From an uncultured Prevotella sp. (GTDB taxonomy: Bacteria; Bacteroidota; Bacteroidia; Bacteroidales; Bacteroidaceae): 64,000 nucleotides of DNA. A program made the translations under genes and the position numbers. Positions 1 through 10,557 of this stretch are shown here, one piece after another (the stretch's first letter is position 1; each line of letters begins with the position of its first letter). The notes beneath the pieces were generated by a model that worked only from the letters and a program-made list of their open reading frames with translations, ran no database searches and had not been told where the DNA came from. The stretch spans positions 1 to 64,000 of the forward strand of contig CAMHLV010000005.1 in assembly GCA_946186115.1 (NCBI GenBank). The letters are read 5' to 3'.

Positions 1-301
1 GCTGCACCGTCATGCTGCCCTGGAACACCACGCGGCGGCCGTTGGGCATCACCAGACTGTCAACCTGTGACAGCAGGTAGCGACGCTCGCCGTCACCGTC
101 GGCAACGACAAGCGACACGTAGTCGTCGTGCTCAACGCCGTCGAGGTCGAGGCGGGAATGGTACATGGAAGAGCCTGACGACAGCGCCATCTTGTCGATG
201 ACGCCGCTGGCAAGGTACACGCGCAACGGCCGAGCAGTCTGCGCCGTTATCGTTAGCGTTAACGTTAGCGTTATTGTCAATATCGTCAGTATCTTCTTCA
301 T
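1..301 (-). CDS. N-terminus of a secreted FISUMP-operon paralogue (partial)
   Basis: Only the first 100 or so codons are present; the gene runs off the left edge. The start is the ATG at 301, giving KKILT followed by a hydrophobic run of alternating Leu, Thr and Ile and then TAQT, which reads as a Sec signal peptide. The mature start carries HSRLDLDGVEHDDYV and GERRYLLSQVDSLVMPNG, which match the same places in the three large proteins upstream (for example HSKVDLYGVEHDDYV in the giant one). It is therefore a further member of the same surface-protein family and the last visible gene of the operon. The 13-base gap to its neighbour supports co-transcription. The signal peptide is coded by near-perfect ACGTTA/ACGCTA hexamers. 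Whether FISUMP modules follow cannot be seen. Confidence 0.75.
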   Translation of the reverse strand, partial: MKKILTILTITLTLTLTITAQTARPLRVYLASGVIDKMALSSGSSMYHSRLDLDGVEHDDYVSLVVADGDGERRYLLSQVDSLVMPNGRRVVFQGSMTVQ

Positions 302-314
302 GCCATATCTTTGC

Positions 315-3300
315 TTATTCCTTCAGGTTGTTATATAACGTCAGCACCTGTTCAGCGGTCAGCGGCTCGTCATAGATGCGGGCGAAGACCACCGTACCAG
401 GCCAGCCGGACGATGACGATGATGCATTGTTACTGCTGTTTGGATTACCACTAATGGTGAAAAAACGACACGCAGCATCAGGACTATGGTATGCTCCATC
501 CGCCTGAATCTCACCTTTGTTTTTGCCATCCACATAGAGACGAATGCCATAGTCCTTGTCGTAAACAGCTACTACATGGTAATAGAGTCCCGACTCAGGA
601 ATTACTCCGGATTTAATTTTCTGATATTCACTGCCAAGATAGATATCTGTCCATATCTCTTTATCCCGAATACCGATACCAGAACCACCATTCTGAAAGT
701 CTGCAATAATATCAGCTTCATCGTTCTTGGTAGGCTTAGTAGGCAACATGACTAAGGCCTCTATAGAGTGACCGTCGGACAGATGCTTTATAAAATCGTC
801 CCTATTGCGATAATCAAAGGAATAGAGCTGCGACGAGTTGCTCCCATGGGTATTGGCAAATGCCACCTCATAGCGTTTGTAACCGCTATTGTATGAGACG
901 GTAGGTGAACCTGTCTTTACCGCATTAAGCTTGGTGGGTGCACCATTGAAGATGGTGCCGTCAGCCTTGAACTCGGCACTCAGCAGTGTAGCGGCAGTAA
1001 TGCTCTTGATGTCACCGAAATAGTAGGTACTGCCCACCTTGATATATGCACGGAAGAACTTGGCAGAGCCATCGTAGTTGTAATTGATGGAGAACCTGTT
1101 GTTGCCGTCGAGGTTGGTGGCTGCATGTACGTTTCCAACTGCCGGCGTGTCGGTATCAACCTCCTGGATGGTGCCGACGATGAAGCCGTAGGACATTGAT
1201 ACAGCACCCCAGCAGGCTGCCGTGCCATAAAGAGTAGCCGTCGCAGCACCGATAGTCCACTTGCAGCTGTCGGTCAGTACACGGGCGATTACGCCGGAAG
1301 CAATAGTGTCAAGGGCATTCGTAATGCCTCGAACGGAGAAGCCCCTATATTTAACTTCACGGTTATTATTGGTAGTATAAGCATCTGGCTGCAAATAGAG
1401 ACAATCACAATTACTATTGTCATATCTCGTTGAAGCCATATAAAGACCTCTGTCTGGATAGACAAGATTACCATTTGAATACTTATAATATCCAACACCA
1501 TCTCTAATGCCTGCACGTGGAAGAATAAGAGAATCACCAGTAACACTGCTCTTCACCTTCCAGCAATTCTTCCCATTGATGGTGACACTGCTCCAAGTCA
1601 ACTTATTATAAGTGACAATTTCATTGTTTTCGGACTGAGTAGGCAATCCCCATATCTGACCCATATTAGCAGTGGCAGCATCGTATTCCGTAGCTTTAAT
1701 ATTATAACCCAATTGAATGTAACCGTTATCGTAATATTGGTGATTAGCCTGTGTATAAGACTCCTTTGGATGCGTCTCACCCCAAGCATAATAGTCACCG
1801 AAATCTTCAGGTGAATTAGCTCCGAGATTGACACTAGCCCAAAGCTTACCCGAAGGCAGACCAAGATCAACCATGCGTAATAATTCAAACTTCAAGGTCT
1901 TGCCATATATTGTACTAGTACCTTCTGTGGCGTAGGCACGATAGTAATAAGTTTTGCCTTTTTGGAGACCAGACAAAATATATGTGAAATATCCAATTGA
2001 AGCTGTACCAGCAGAGAGTTGCTGCGCATTGCTCATGTCAGCGTTTTCGCTAAACTCAAAGCCCACAGAAACATCATTGCCTGAAATAGTTTGAATGTAA
2101 GCTTTCAAAGTGTCTGTCTCTGCAACACTCATAGTGTTACGTCCGATATTGCAGGTTCGCAAATTAGCCATCTTGTGTTGCACACCACGGACCTCAAAGC
2201 CATAGCCCTTACTGTCTTTATATACGCCACCTACATTTTCGTATTTAAATGCATAGTAGTAGGCATCATCTTCTCCATCACCGGTAGATGACCAGTAGTC
2301 GCTCCATCCGTCATGCCGATGGTAGGAGTCTTGCCAGTAGCCGTCTGATGGGAAGAAGATACTACGACCATTGATGTTACTGGTCAGAACATGTCCATTG
2401 ACCCCATTACGGGTTTCTGTTGCGAAGGTTGTATTGTCTATGAGTTCCTGATACTCCTCCTTAGTAGGCAGGCGATAAGTATCTCCCCACATGTTCGACA
2501 CCATATCATGCCCGCTATCAACTGTCAGATCGGAACTAATAATATACTGTTGTTTCGTGTTGCGATAGGGTTCTAAGGCTCCCCAACGGTAGCACAGGCC
2601 TCCCGCTCCCTCATTCTCAGCACCAAGGTTCATGTTAGCCCATTTTACAGAGAGGCCAAGATCAACCATTTCAATAGTAGTTATGTCAAGCGTGTTGCCA
2701 TAGAATGTCTTTGTGCCGTTATCAACGTATCCTGCAAAATGGTAAGTTGCACCTTCCTCAAGGCCAGGGATAGGAAAAGATATGATTGTTTTTACATAAC
2801 CATTCTCATCGGCAGAAAGAGGCACTATTTCTTTCGCTTCCGAACCATGTTTCCAATAGACTATACCAATGGTAGTTCCGCTGCCAGCATTCTCCAGTCC
2901 ACGAATGACAGCGCGCAGGGTGTCATACTCTATTGTACCATTATAAGATTTTCGTGCAGGAAGTGTACGGATAAACATGTCACTGCTATTAGCTGACGAG
3001 GCATTGGTCTTATAGACGGGACGTAAAGAGATGCCATCGTATCGCTCCCATCCATTAGTGGGCGTTGTTTTATCGAGGAAATAAGCAAGTGTTGTCCACC
3101 TATTACCCCCTGCATCAACCATCGGCAGTTGAGATGAAGCCAAACAGCTACGTGTCGTATATTGAGCTGGTTCATTGATGGCGGAATTTCGACGGTAGGC
3201 AGCCTTCGGCACAAAAATGGAGTTCTGATTGTGATTGCTTGTGAACAAATAACCATTAATGCCGTTCATCGTCGCGTCAGAAGGTGTACAGTTAGCAACC

Positions 3301-5498
3301 AACTCCTGGAAATCTGCATAGTCAGGTGTCATCCATACGCCACCCCAATTCTTCGATGCTGCGTCATAGCAGGTGGACTGCACATTATACAGTCTGTCGG
3401 GCTGTAGCCATGTACTATTCTGATACCAAATGTTGGTCGACTGGGAAAAAGATGTCTTAGTATCGGGTTCTCCCCACGAGAAGTAATCACCGTCTTCATC
3501 GGGCCGCGTAGCACCAACGTTGATGTTGGCCCACTTCGTACCAGAAGGCAGGCCGAGATCTACATAGCAACGGCCGAACTGCAGGGCATTGGCATATTCG
3601 ACATTGCCGTCGGCATCCATAGCGTAGGCACGATAATAATAGGCCGTGTCCTTCGGCATGGTGAAGTCGGCATGGTAGGCACCATCGGCGCTGACCGATG
3701 CCGTCACCTTTGTGCCACCATTGGCAATGGTGACGCTATCAGTCTTGCCCACTACGAAGCCTATCTGTATGGCATCTTTATCTTTGGCTTTGGCATAGCC
3801 GTAGAGCGTGCCGTAGAGTTTTGCATTTAGCTCTGTAGCCTTCCACTGCACGCTGTCGGTCATCACCTGCACCAGTGAACCGTCGGTCATCTGCACTCCC
3901 GTGCTGATAACGGGACGTACGCTTTCACCAAGATAGATGTCCTCTCCTGACTGATATACACCACTGCTGTAACTATAGAAATTGAGATACAAGTTCTGCT
4001 TTTTCCCAGAGTTGGTGAGCTGGGAAGTGCGGTACAGTCCGCGGGTATTGATGTCGTTATTGCCCGTGCCGCTGCGGTAGCCTGCTGCTGGCATGAACAG
4101 CTTGTTACCGTTCTTTCCGGTAATCACATATCCCGGCTTCGAGTTCAGCGGTTGCCACGCCCATGAGCAACTATCAACCAATAGGTTAAGCTCTGCCGAG
4201 GTCGGCATCGAGAAACCGCCGCTCAGACGCATGTGCGCCACGTCCATATCAGTCAGGCGGATATTCTTGGGAAGGTCATTAAAACTGGTATTCTGATACG
4301 TGTAGTTGCTGGTGGAGTAGTTACCCTTATCCTCCAACTCGCCCCAGGCATAGTAGCCGCCATATTCCTCAGGGGCTCCGGCTCCCATGTTATGGTTGAG
4401 GAACTTGACGGGCAAGCCGAGGTCAACGACGTAGTTGTTACAGTTGGCCTTGATGACATATACCGTGTTTCGGGCGATGCCGTCTTTCAAATCGACGGTC
4501 TTGGTATAGACACCCGTCGAGCCCAACAGGTTGTCATAGACGGTGAACTCACAGGTCAGACGGGTGGCCCCGCTCTGCGGAGCGATAACCATGTAGGCCG
4601 ATGTATTCTGGTCGTAATTGCGCGGCAGCACGAAGTCGCCGGTGGTCAGCGTGACGGTATGTTCATAGTCGGTATTCGCCTTTGTGGTCAGTCCGTCGGT
4701 GGTCAGCGTGAAGTCGCCGGCCAGACCGCCACCGCTGCGTACGGTAATGCTCTTCAACACTGTGCGCCCCAGGTCGTTGGAGATATAGGGCAGGAAGCAC
4801 AGGTAGGCAGCATGATGGTCGAGGTTGAAGCGGTAGGAGCCGTCCTGCTGCTTGGCAGCCGTAGCCGTTCCACAGTCGCCTGCCACGCCGATGTGCTCGG
4901 TGTTGTTGGCAGTCTGCTGAGTCTGGTCCTTGGCAACACGCACATTGTTATATGCTATCGGTGTCTGTCCGGCATAATAGACAGTCACGTTGTCGGCCGT
5001 CAGCTTATTGCCGCCAAAGTAGAAATCGCCCGTGCGCTTGGTGTCACTGATGGTTGCCAAGGTGTCACGACGACCATCCTCTAGATAGATGTGGTCGCCC
5101 TCCTCCCAGAAGAAATCCACCTCGGAGGTGCTGGCCATAAAGTCGCCATCTAACGATGTGCGACGCGCCGACCTGTTGCCGCTGTTGTCGGTCATGCCAC
5201 CGACGAAGCGTGTCAGGTGGATGCGGATGTCGCCACGTACCATCACCACACTATCGATGTCGGCCAACAGATACTGGCGCATGTCGTCGTTCTTCAGCGA
5301 CACCACCATGACAACATAATCACTTTGTGTCTCGCCCTTCAGGTTAAGCCTTGAATGGCTGATGTCTTTCACCGTAGCCATAGCCAGCGAGTCTATAGGT
5401 CCGCTGTGCTGATAGACATACAAACTGTCGCTGTTCTGTGCCGACAGCATTGTCGGCATAAACAGCATCACCATCATGATATATACGAACTTACTCAT
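315..5498 (-). CDS. Secreted protein: fimbrillin-like N-terminus, four FISUMP modules, LamG-like C-terminus
   Basis: I start at the ATG at 5498 (MSKFVYIMMVML), not the TTG of the track, because a Sec signal peptide ending LSAQ begins there; 1,727 residues. Residues about 25-350 resemble fimbrillin-type beta-sandwich domains and share EHIGVAGDCGTATA with the paralogues. FISUMP modules (Fib_succ_major family) begin near 360, 645, 945 and 1210, each opening with a VDLGLPSGxxWAxxNxGA-type motif and containing a YYAWGE-like motif. They alternate with Ig-like domains of roughly 100 residues ending in YYYRAYA. Residues about 1505-1727 look like a LamG/concanavalin-like domain (HSIEALVMLP; YHVVAVYDKDYGIRLYVDGK), which the paralogues lack. 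There is no lipobox or T9SS tail. Likely a surface or extracellular adhesive or glycan-binding protein; the function of FISUMP modules is not known. Confidence 0.85.
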   Translation of the reverse strand: MSKFVYIMMVMLFMPTMLSAQNSDSLYVYQHSGPIDSLAMATVKDISHSRLNLKGETQSDYVVMVVSLKNDDMRQYLLADIDSVVMVRGDIRIHLTRFVGGMTDNSGNRSARRTSLDGDFMASTSEVDFFWEEGDHIYLEDGRRDTLATISDTKRTGDFYFGGNKLTADNVTVYYAGQTPIAYNNVRVAKDQTQQTANNTEHIGVAGDCGTATAAKQQDGSYRFNLDHHAAYLCFLPYISNDLGRTVLKSITVRSGGGLAGDFTLTTDGLTTKANTDYEHTVTLTTGDFVLPRNYDQNTSAYMVIAPQSGATRLTCEFTVYDNLLGSTGVYTKTVDLKDGIARNTVYVIKANCNNYVVDLGLPVKFLNHNMGAGAPEEYGGYYAWGELEDKGNYSTSNYTYQNTSFNDLPKNIRLTDMDVAHMRLSGGFSMPTSAELNLLVDSCSWAWQPLNSKPGYVITGKNGNKLFMPAAGYRSGTGNNDINTRGLYRTSQLTNSGKKQNLYLNFYSYSSGVYQSGEDIYLGESVRPVISTGVQMTDGSLVQVMTDSVQWKATELNAKLYGTLYGYAKAKDKDAIQIGFVVGKTDSVTIANGGTKVTASVSADGAYHADFTMPKDTAYYYRAYAMDADGNVEYANALQFGRCYVDLGLPSGTKWANINVGATRPDEDGDYFSWGEPDTKTSFSQSTNIWYQNSTWLQPDRLYNVQSTCYDAASKNWGGVWMTPDYADFQELVANCTPSDATMNGINGYLFTSNHNQNSIFVPKAAYRRNSAINEPAQYTTRSCLASSQLPMVDAGGNRWTTLAYFLDKTTPTNGWERYDGISLRPVYKTNASSANSSDMFIRTLPARKSYNGTIEYDTLRAVIRGLENAGSGTTIGIVYWKHGSEAKEIVPLSADENGYVKTIISFPIPGLEEGATYHFAGYVDNGTKTFYGNTLDITTIEMVDLGLSVKWANMNLGAENEGAGGLCYRWGALEPYRNTKQQYIISSDLTVDSGHDMVSNMWGDTYRLPTKEEYQELIDNTTFATETRNGVNGHVLTSNINGRSIFFPSDGYWQDSYHRHDGWSDYWSSTGDGEDDAYYYAFKYENVGGVYKDSKGYGFEVRGVQHKMANLRTCNIGRNTMSVAETDTLKAYIQTISGNDVSVGFEFSENADMSNAQQLSAGTASIGYFTYILSGLQKGKTYYYRAYATEGTSTIYGKTLKFELLRMVDLGLPSGKLWASVNLGANSPEDFGDYYAWGETHPKESYTQANHQYYDNGYIQLGYNIKATEYDAATANMGQIWGLPTQSENNEIVTYNKLTWSSVTINGKNCWKVKSSVTGDSLILPRAGIRDGVGYYKYSNGNLVYPDRGLYMASTRYDNSNCDCLYLQPDAYTTNNNREVKYRGFSVRGITNALDTIASGVIARVLTDSCKWTIGAATATLYGTAACWGAVSMSYGFIVGTIQEVDTDTPAVGNVHAATNLDGNNRFSINYNYDGSAKFFRAYIKVGSTYYFGDIKSITAATLLSAEFKADGTIFNGAPTKLNAVKTGSPTVSYNSGYKRYEVAFANTHGSNSSQLYSFDYRNRDDFIKHLSDGHSIEALVMLPTKPTKNDEADIIADFQNGGSGIGIRDKEIWTDIYLGSEYQKIKSGVIPESGLYYHVVAVYDKDYGIRLYVDGKNKGEIQADGAYHSPDAACRFFTISGNPNSSNNASSSSSGWPGTVVFARIYDEPLTAEQVLTLYNNLKE

Positions 5499-5529
5499 CT
5501 GATAATTTTCAATTTTCAATTTTCGATTT

Positions 5530-8500
5530 TCAATTACCTATCGTTCCACCAGTATCACCACTACCGGCATTACCCGAACCGTTGCCGTCGCCGCCAGTAC
5601 CCTGGCTGCCGCCCTGGTTGTGTCCGCCGGTGATGTCGCCACCGCCGCCCTCGTTGGCTCCTGCCGTGGTGACGGCACGCACGCTGACACCATAGTAACG
5701 ATGCTCAGCCGTCACGGAGTCTTCTCCCAGGTTGCCGATGAGCGCATACGAGTCGCCGTCGTTGTAATAGACTGACGTCCAGTAGTGGCATGCGCTGCCA
5801 AGATCCTGATAGTAGCCTCCAGACTGATAACCTGCGGCAGGCAGGAAGATGCTGTTGTATCCATCCTTGTCGTTCTGCGTCTGACTGGTCACGCGATATC
5901 CGGCGACACCGTCCTCCGTAGTCCACTCCCAGTCGCAGTTGTCAACCAGCCACTGCATCTCAGCATTCGTCGGCATGCGCCATGAGCCAGTCCAGTTGGC
6001 CTTCACGGCATCATAGCTTGCCTTGTTGCTGATATCGGCGCCGATGAACTTATATCCGCCATCGTAGTGAGTGTAGGTAGCTTGCGTATAGGTGGTCTTA
6101 CTGGTAGTCTCACCCCAAGCATAGCGGTCGCCATATTCCGACGAGGTCTGTGCACCGAGGTTGATGCTTGCCCACTTGATGCCGTTGCCCATATCGACGA
6201 GTTCCAGACCATAGCGGCGTGTATTGCCGTAGTAGTAGGTGTCGCCAATCTTCACGTATGCACGGTAATAGTAGGTAGTATCCTTGGCATAGGTGAGTGT
6301 ACCACGGAAGGTGTTGTCAGTAGCCGATGCTGTTGCGATGATGTCGGTTACATCCGTACCGCCTGCCACCAGAGCCGTCGATGTGGAGTCGCAACCTACC
6401 ACGAAGCCACGGGTGACACCATTAACATTCTTCAGTCCTGCAACGGCACCGACGAGACGTACATCCGTCACACCGACCTGCCAGTTGGTGCTGTCGGTGG
6501 TGAGATAGAACTTCGTCTGTTCGTGCTGCTTGTTGTACTTGATGACCGGACGGATGGTGTAGCCGAGGTAGCGTGCCACGGCATCGATGGTACGGTTGGT
6601 GCCGTAGAACGAGGTACCATAGGCATTCTCATGGTTGTAGGCATCAGTGGTGTTCAGGTTCGAGGTCCACATCATGACACGTTCGCCATCTCTGGCCACT
6701 GCCGTGCCGTTCATAGAACCACGCTTGGCTATGAAGATGCTGTCGCCCGACGGACCCACAATCTTGTACATCGGCTGGTCGTACTTCGTCACCTCCGTCC
6801 ACGTACACTTCGTAATCAGGTCGTTGACGTCGTCGCGTGTCGGCATGCGCCACAGACCACCCCAGTGCCCAGCGGTCGTTGCGGCATCATGGCTGCTGCC
6901 AGCGATGTCAGCACCGAGGTCAGGATAGGTTGCGGGCTTGTTGAACGATGTCTTCGGCGTGGTCTCGCCCCAAGCGTAGTAGTCACCGCTGTCGTCGGAG
7001 CTGCTGGCGCCGAGGTTGATGTTCGACCACATCACACCGTTGCCGAGTCCGAGATCTACCGTGCGGCGGCCGAACTCACGCTCGTTGCCGAAGTAGTACT
7101 TGCCGTCCACCTTGACGTATGCACGATAGTAATAGACGGTTTCGTCGGCTACACTAGGTACGGTGGCAGAGAATACACCGCTGGCCACGTTGTACAACTC
7201 ACCCTCGTTGGTCTTCAGGTACTGCACACCCGATGTCTGGTCAGTGACGTTCGGCGTGGTGGCATAGGCGAAGCCCGACTCCGTAGCATTGCTGTTATAG
7301 CGCAGACCTAATAGGTAGCCATAGAGCTTGGCCGAAGTTTGGCCAACCTCCCACTGTACGCTGTCGGTGGTCATCTGAATCATCGACTCGTCGTCCAGCG
7401 TGTTGTTAACCATGGCGACAGGACGGACACCGAAGCCGTAGTGACGGCTGTCAGTAGTGAGATAGGGCACAGTGCCATTGCTTCTCGTCTCAAATGAGTA
7501 TGCACTGACCTGATCACTTTCAAGTCTTGTAGAAGACCAGTAGAGCGGACGCCAACTCTCTTCATTCAGCAGAGAATTATTATTGCTGAAGCCGTTTGCA
7601 GGCAGATAGATAAACTTATCAGCGTTCTTCTTATTGGTCACCTTGTAAACCGTACTGCCAAAGAGCATTGTTTTTTCGATATTACAGTTAGCGACAAGCT
7701 CCTCAAAGTCAGACTTCTTTGGCATACGCCACGGACCCTTCCAGTTGACCTGGGCAGCATCGTAGGTAGTACCATTGATATCGTCACCGATATCCTCTCT
7801 ATAGTGAGAATAGCTTGTGTTATTATCGTAATATGAACCCTTTGTAGATGTCTCACCCCATGAGAAGTGGTCGCCACGATCCATCGGTGTCTGCGAGCCT
7901 ACGTTGATGTTAGCCCACTTCAGGCCTGACGGCAGGTCAAGGTCGACGAACTCCAAACCGAGCATCTTCGGATCGCCATAGGCAATACGTCCGCCTACGT
8001 TGACGTATGCACGGTAGTAATACTGGTTGAACCCGATGTTGGTGAAGTTGCAAACGAACTTGCCGTTGTCGGTAGTGTTGCACTTGATCTTGATGCGCTG
8101 TTCCTCAGGCATGTCGAGATTCACGTCGGCAACGGTACCGACAACGAAGCCTATCTCGGTATTTCCCTGCACGGCCTCCGTCACACCCGTTACGGCACCA
8201 CAGAGGCGAGCCTCAGTCATGCCCACCTGCCAGTTGGTGCTGTCGGTCTGTATGGTCATGGCCTGCATCTCCTTCGGATTGCCGTACCAAGTATTATCAT
8301 TATAGGTCAGGTATGCGCGTACATAGTATGTGCTGGTGACGTCGAGCGTATTCATCTGCTCCTTGCTCAGCGGAAGGCTGTAGCTGCCGTTGTCGCCAAC
8401 TTCCTGTGCCGTCAGCGTCACCTTCAGCACCTCAGTGCTGCTTTCAAGCGTTACATCCTCGGCAGTACCGATGACGAAGCCCTTCGTGACATCGGTCACC

Positions 8501-10539
8501 ACATCATCCAGTCCGCGCATGGTGCCATACATGTCGGTTTCCGTATGGTCGGCGCTGTAACTAATGCTATCGGTACGGATGAAGAGATACTTACCGTCAA
8601 CGGTTTCGATGTTACTGTCGAAAACGGGACGGATGGGGAAGCCCATATACTTCTGAGCAGTACTATTAGGATTATTATAAACACGATAGCTGTTTTTGTT
8701 GTCATATTCCGTTGACGACCAATACAAGACATCGGTATTCACCAGATTGGGCCCCGAGGTAATATAGCCGGCCTTAGGCACAAAGATACTGTCGGGATCA
8801 TCACCTTTGCCCGTAAAGAGATAACCATTGATGCTTTCACCGTCCTCGTTTACACGGGTGACGTTTTTGCGGGTCGTTGTGTAGAGCTCTACCAGTTCGG
8901 CATGTGTCGGCATGCGCCAGCAGCCGCGCCACTGCTTTGCCACCACATCGTAGGCTGGCAATCCGGCAATATCCTTACCAATATTGGTGTATGGCTGGCC
9001 TGAGCCCTTGTAATACGCGTAGTTTCCTTCTGTATATGTTTCTTTGGTGTCCAGTTCGCCCCAAGCATAATACTTACCCCGGTCCTCGGCGGTCACGGCA
9101 CCCATGTTGATGCTCGACCAACGGACACTGGTGCCAAGGTCGATGATTTCGCGATCCATGCCGAACTTCTTCACCTTGCCGAACCACGTCTTGTCGCCCT
9201 CCTGGGCGTAGGCACGGTAGAAGTATGCCTTCTGCTTGACATCACTCACGGCCTGTCCGCTGAAGGTCAGCGTAGGATAGTTGTCTAATGGCATCTGCGC
9301 CTCCTTCGTGGCGAATGTCAGGTTCCTGTTATATCCCCATATAAAGCCATAGTGCGTGATGGGCAGGTTGACCGAACCATAGAGCTGGGCAGGATTGCCA
9401 AAGCTCCACTTACAGCTGTCGGTAAAGGCCGAGAAGAAGGCGCGCACGGGAATGATGTGCGTCACGGGATAAACGGTAGCCCCTTTCACCTGGTTGTTGA
9501 TGGCAGAGCTCTTTACGATGACGGTGTCGATGCCGCTCTTGGTATCATACACGCGGTAATACACCTTCAACGGTGTACGACTTGACTGCGGTGCTATCAC
9601 CATATACGATGCCACGGTGTCCTGCGGGATATACTCCCAGTCGGCATTGGCCGGTTTCTGCTTGTTGTGAGGCAGTATGAAATCCGAGGTCTTCAGCGTC
9701 AGAGTATCGCAACCCGTCTCATCCACAAGGCTCAGGCCGTCGGGCGAGAGGGTATAGGTGCCTCCCAACATCTTGCCGTCGGTGGACTTCACCGCAATAT
9801 GTTTCAGCCGTATCGTCTCCAACGAGTCCACACGCGGGATGAAACACAGCACCGCCGTCTTGTGGTCGAGGCTGAACGAGTAACTGCTGTTGGCCTGACG
9901 CGTTGCCGTCGCCGTGCCGCAGTCGCCGCTGGCACCGAGGTGGTCGCTGTTGTTTGGCGTCTTCTGCACCTGCTCGGTGGGGATGATAACCTTGTTAAAG
10001 GCATCGGTTTGCGTACCCGGATAGTACACGATATAGGTGTCGGCCGTCAGCGTGTCGCTGCGGAACGTAAAGCTGCCGACACGTGAGTCACTATTGATTC
10101 TGACGTTTTCCGACCGGTCGCCCGTCGAGAGATAGATGCGGTCGTTCGACACCCAGCGGTAGCTCACGGGCTGGTTCTTGTCGAGGAAGTCGTCGGAATA
10201 GACAGATGTACGGTTCGAGCCGCCCTGGCCGTCGTCCGTACTGGTGGTTCCCAGGAAACTGATGTACCTGCCATGATTAGGCATGACAACGTAGTCTATC
10301 TCCTTGAGGGGATAGACACACTCCGCGCCGAGCGTTCGCAGACGGAGCGTCGATATATCTTGTTGTTCTACTCCGTTGATGTCGCGGCGCGAGTGATAGA
10401 TGTCGCGCACATTGTTGAGCAGCAGCGAATCCACGGTGCCGTCAACCTTCTTGATCAGAATGTGGCTCTGGTCCTCTTGTGCCGCCGCGGGAACCATAGC
10501 GGCGCACAACAGGATGAGCATCATCAGTTTCTTTCTCAT
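5530..10539 (-). CDS. Secreted protein with four FISUMP modules and Gly-rich tail
   Basis: 1,669 residues with a signal peptide (MRKKLMMLILLCAAMVPAAAQ). The N-terminal about 440 residues resemble the fimbrillin-like region of its neighbours, including HLGASGDCGTATATRQ and SYMVIAPQSS. FISUMP modules begin near residues 465, 865, 1160 and 1450 (for example VDLDLPSGLKWANINVGSQ). Each is followed by an Ig-like domain except the last, which passes into a tail of about 45 residues made of Gly, Asn, Ser, Asp and Thr. That tail may be a flexible linker or anchoring signal; it is not a T9SS type A domain. The gene sits 18 bases after the small T9SS-sorted gene and 31 bases before the next FISUMP gene, consistent with an operon. 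No enzymatic motif was seen. Confidence 0.85.
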   Translation of the reverse strand: MRKKLMMLILLCAAMVPAAAQEDQSHILIKKVDGTVDSLLLNNVRDIYHSRRDINGVEQQDISTLRLRTLGAECVYPLKEIDYVVMPNHGRYISFLGTTSTDDGQGGSNRTSVYSDDFLDKNQPVSYRWVSNDRIYLSTGDRSENVRINSDSRVGSFTFRSDTLTADTYIVYYPGTQTDAFNKVIIPTEQVQKTPNNSDHLGASGDCGTATATRQANSSYSFSLDHKTAVLCFIPRVDSLETIRLKHIAVKSTDGKMLGGTYTLSPDGLSLVDETGCDTLTLKTSDFILPHNKQKPANADWEYIPQDTVASYMVIAPQSSRTPLKVYYRVYDTKSGIDTVIVKSSAINNQVKGATVYPVTHIIPVRAFFSAFTDSCKWSFGNPAQLYGSVNLPITHYGFIWGYNRNLTFATKEAQMPLDNYPTLTFSGQAVSDVKQKAYFYRAYAQEGDKTWFGKVKKFGMDREIIDLGTSVRWSSINMGAVTAEDRGKYYAWGELDTKETYTEGNYAYYKGSGQPYTNIGKDIAGLPAYDVVAKQWRGCWRMPTHAELVELYTTTRKNVTRVNEDGESINGYLFTGKGDDPDSIFVPKAGYITSGPNLVNTDVLYWSSTEYDNKNSYRVYNNPNSTAQKYMGFPIRPVFDSNIETVDGKYLFIRTDSISYSADHTETDMYGTMRGLDDVVTDVTKGFVIGTAEDVTLESSTEVLKVTLTAQEVGDNGSYSLPLSKEQMNTLDVTSTYYVRAYLTYNDNTWYGNPKEMQAMTIQTDSTNWQVGMTEARLCGAVTGVTEAVQGNTEIGFVVGTVADVNLDMPEEQRIKIKCNTTDNGKFVCNFTNIGFNQYYYRAYVNVGGRIAYGDPKMLGLEFVDLDLPSGLKWANINVGSQTPMDRGDHFSWGETSTKGSYYDNNTSYSHYREDIGDDINGTTYDAAQVNWKGPWRMPKKSDFEELVANCNIEKTMLFGSTVYKVTNKKNADKFIYLPANGFSNNNSLLNEESWRPLYWSSTRLESDQVSAYSFETRSNGTVPYLTTDSRHYGFGVRPVAMVNNTLDDESMIQMTTDSVQWEVGQTSAKLYGYLLGLRYNSNATESGFAYATTPNVTDQTSGVQYLKTNEGELYNVASGVFSATVPSVADETVYYYRAYVKVDGKYYFGNEREFGRRTVDLGLGNGVMWSNINLGASSSDDSGDYYAWGETTPKTSFNKPATYPDLGADIAGSSHDAATTAGHWGGLWRMPTRDDVNDLITKCTWTEVTKYDQPMYKIVGPSGDSIFIAKRGSMNGTAVARDGERVMMWTSNLNTTDAYNHENAYGTSFYGTNRTIDAVARYLGYTIRPVIKYNKQHEQTKFYLTTDSTNWQVGVTDVRLVGAVAGLKNVNGVTRGFVVGCDSTSTALVAGGTDVTDIIATASATDNTFRGTLTYAKDTTYYYRAYVKIGDTYYYGNTRRYGLELVDMGNGIKWASINLGAQTSSEYGDRYAWGETTSKTTYTQATYTHYDGGYKFIGADISNKASYDAVKANWTGSWRMPTNAEMQWLVDNCDWEWTTEDGVAGYRVTSQTQNDKDGYNSIFLPAAGYQSGGYYQDLGSACHYWTSVYYNDGDSYALIGNLGEDSVTAEHRYYGVSVRAVTTAGANEGGGGDITGGHNQGGSQGTGGDGNGSGNAGSGDTGGTIGN

Positions 10540-10557
10540 TATGATGATTTATATTAC

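Noticed and set aside
6067-7311. Plus-strand ORF of 414 codons
   Set aside because: Lies wholly antisense to a clear FISUMP gene with signal peptide and repeats; its translation is rich in Val, Arg, Gly and His with no domain. The same applies to 16392-17711, 18321-19382 and 4233-5084.
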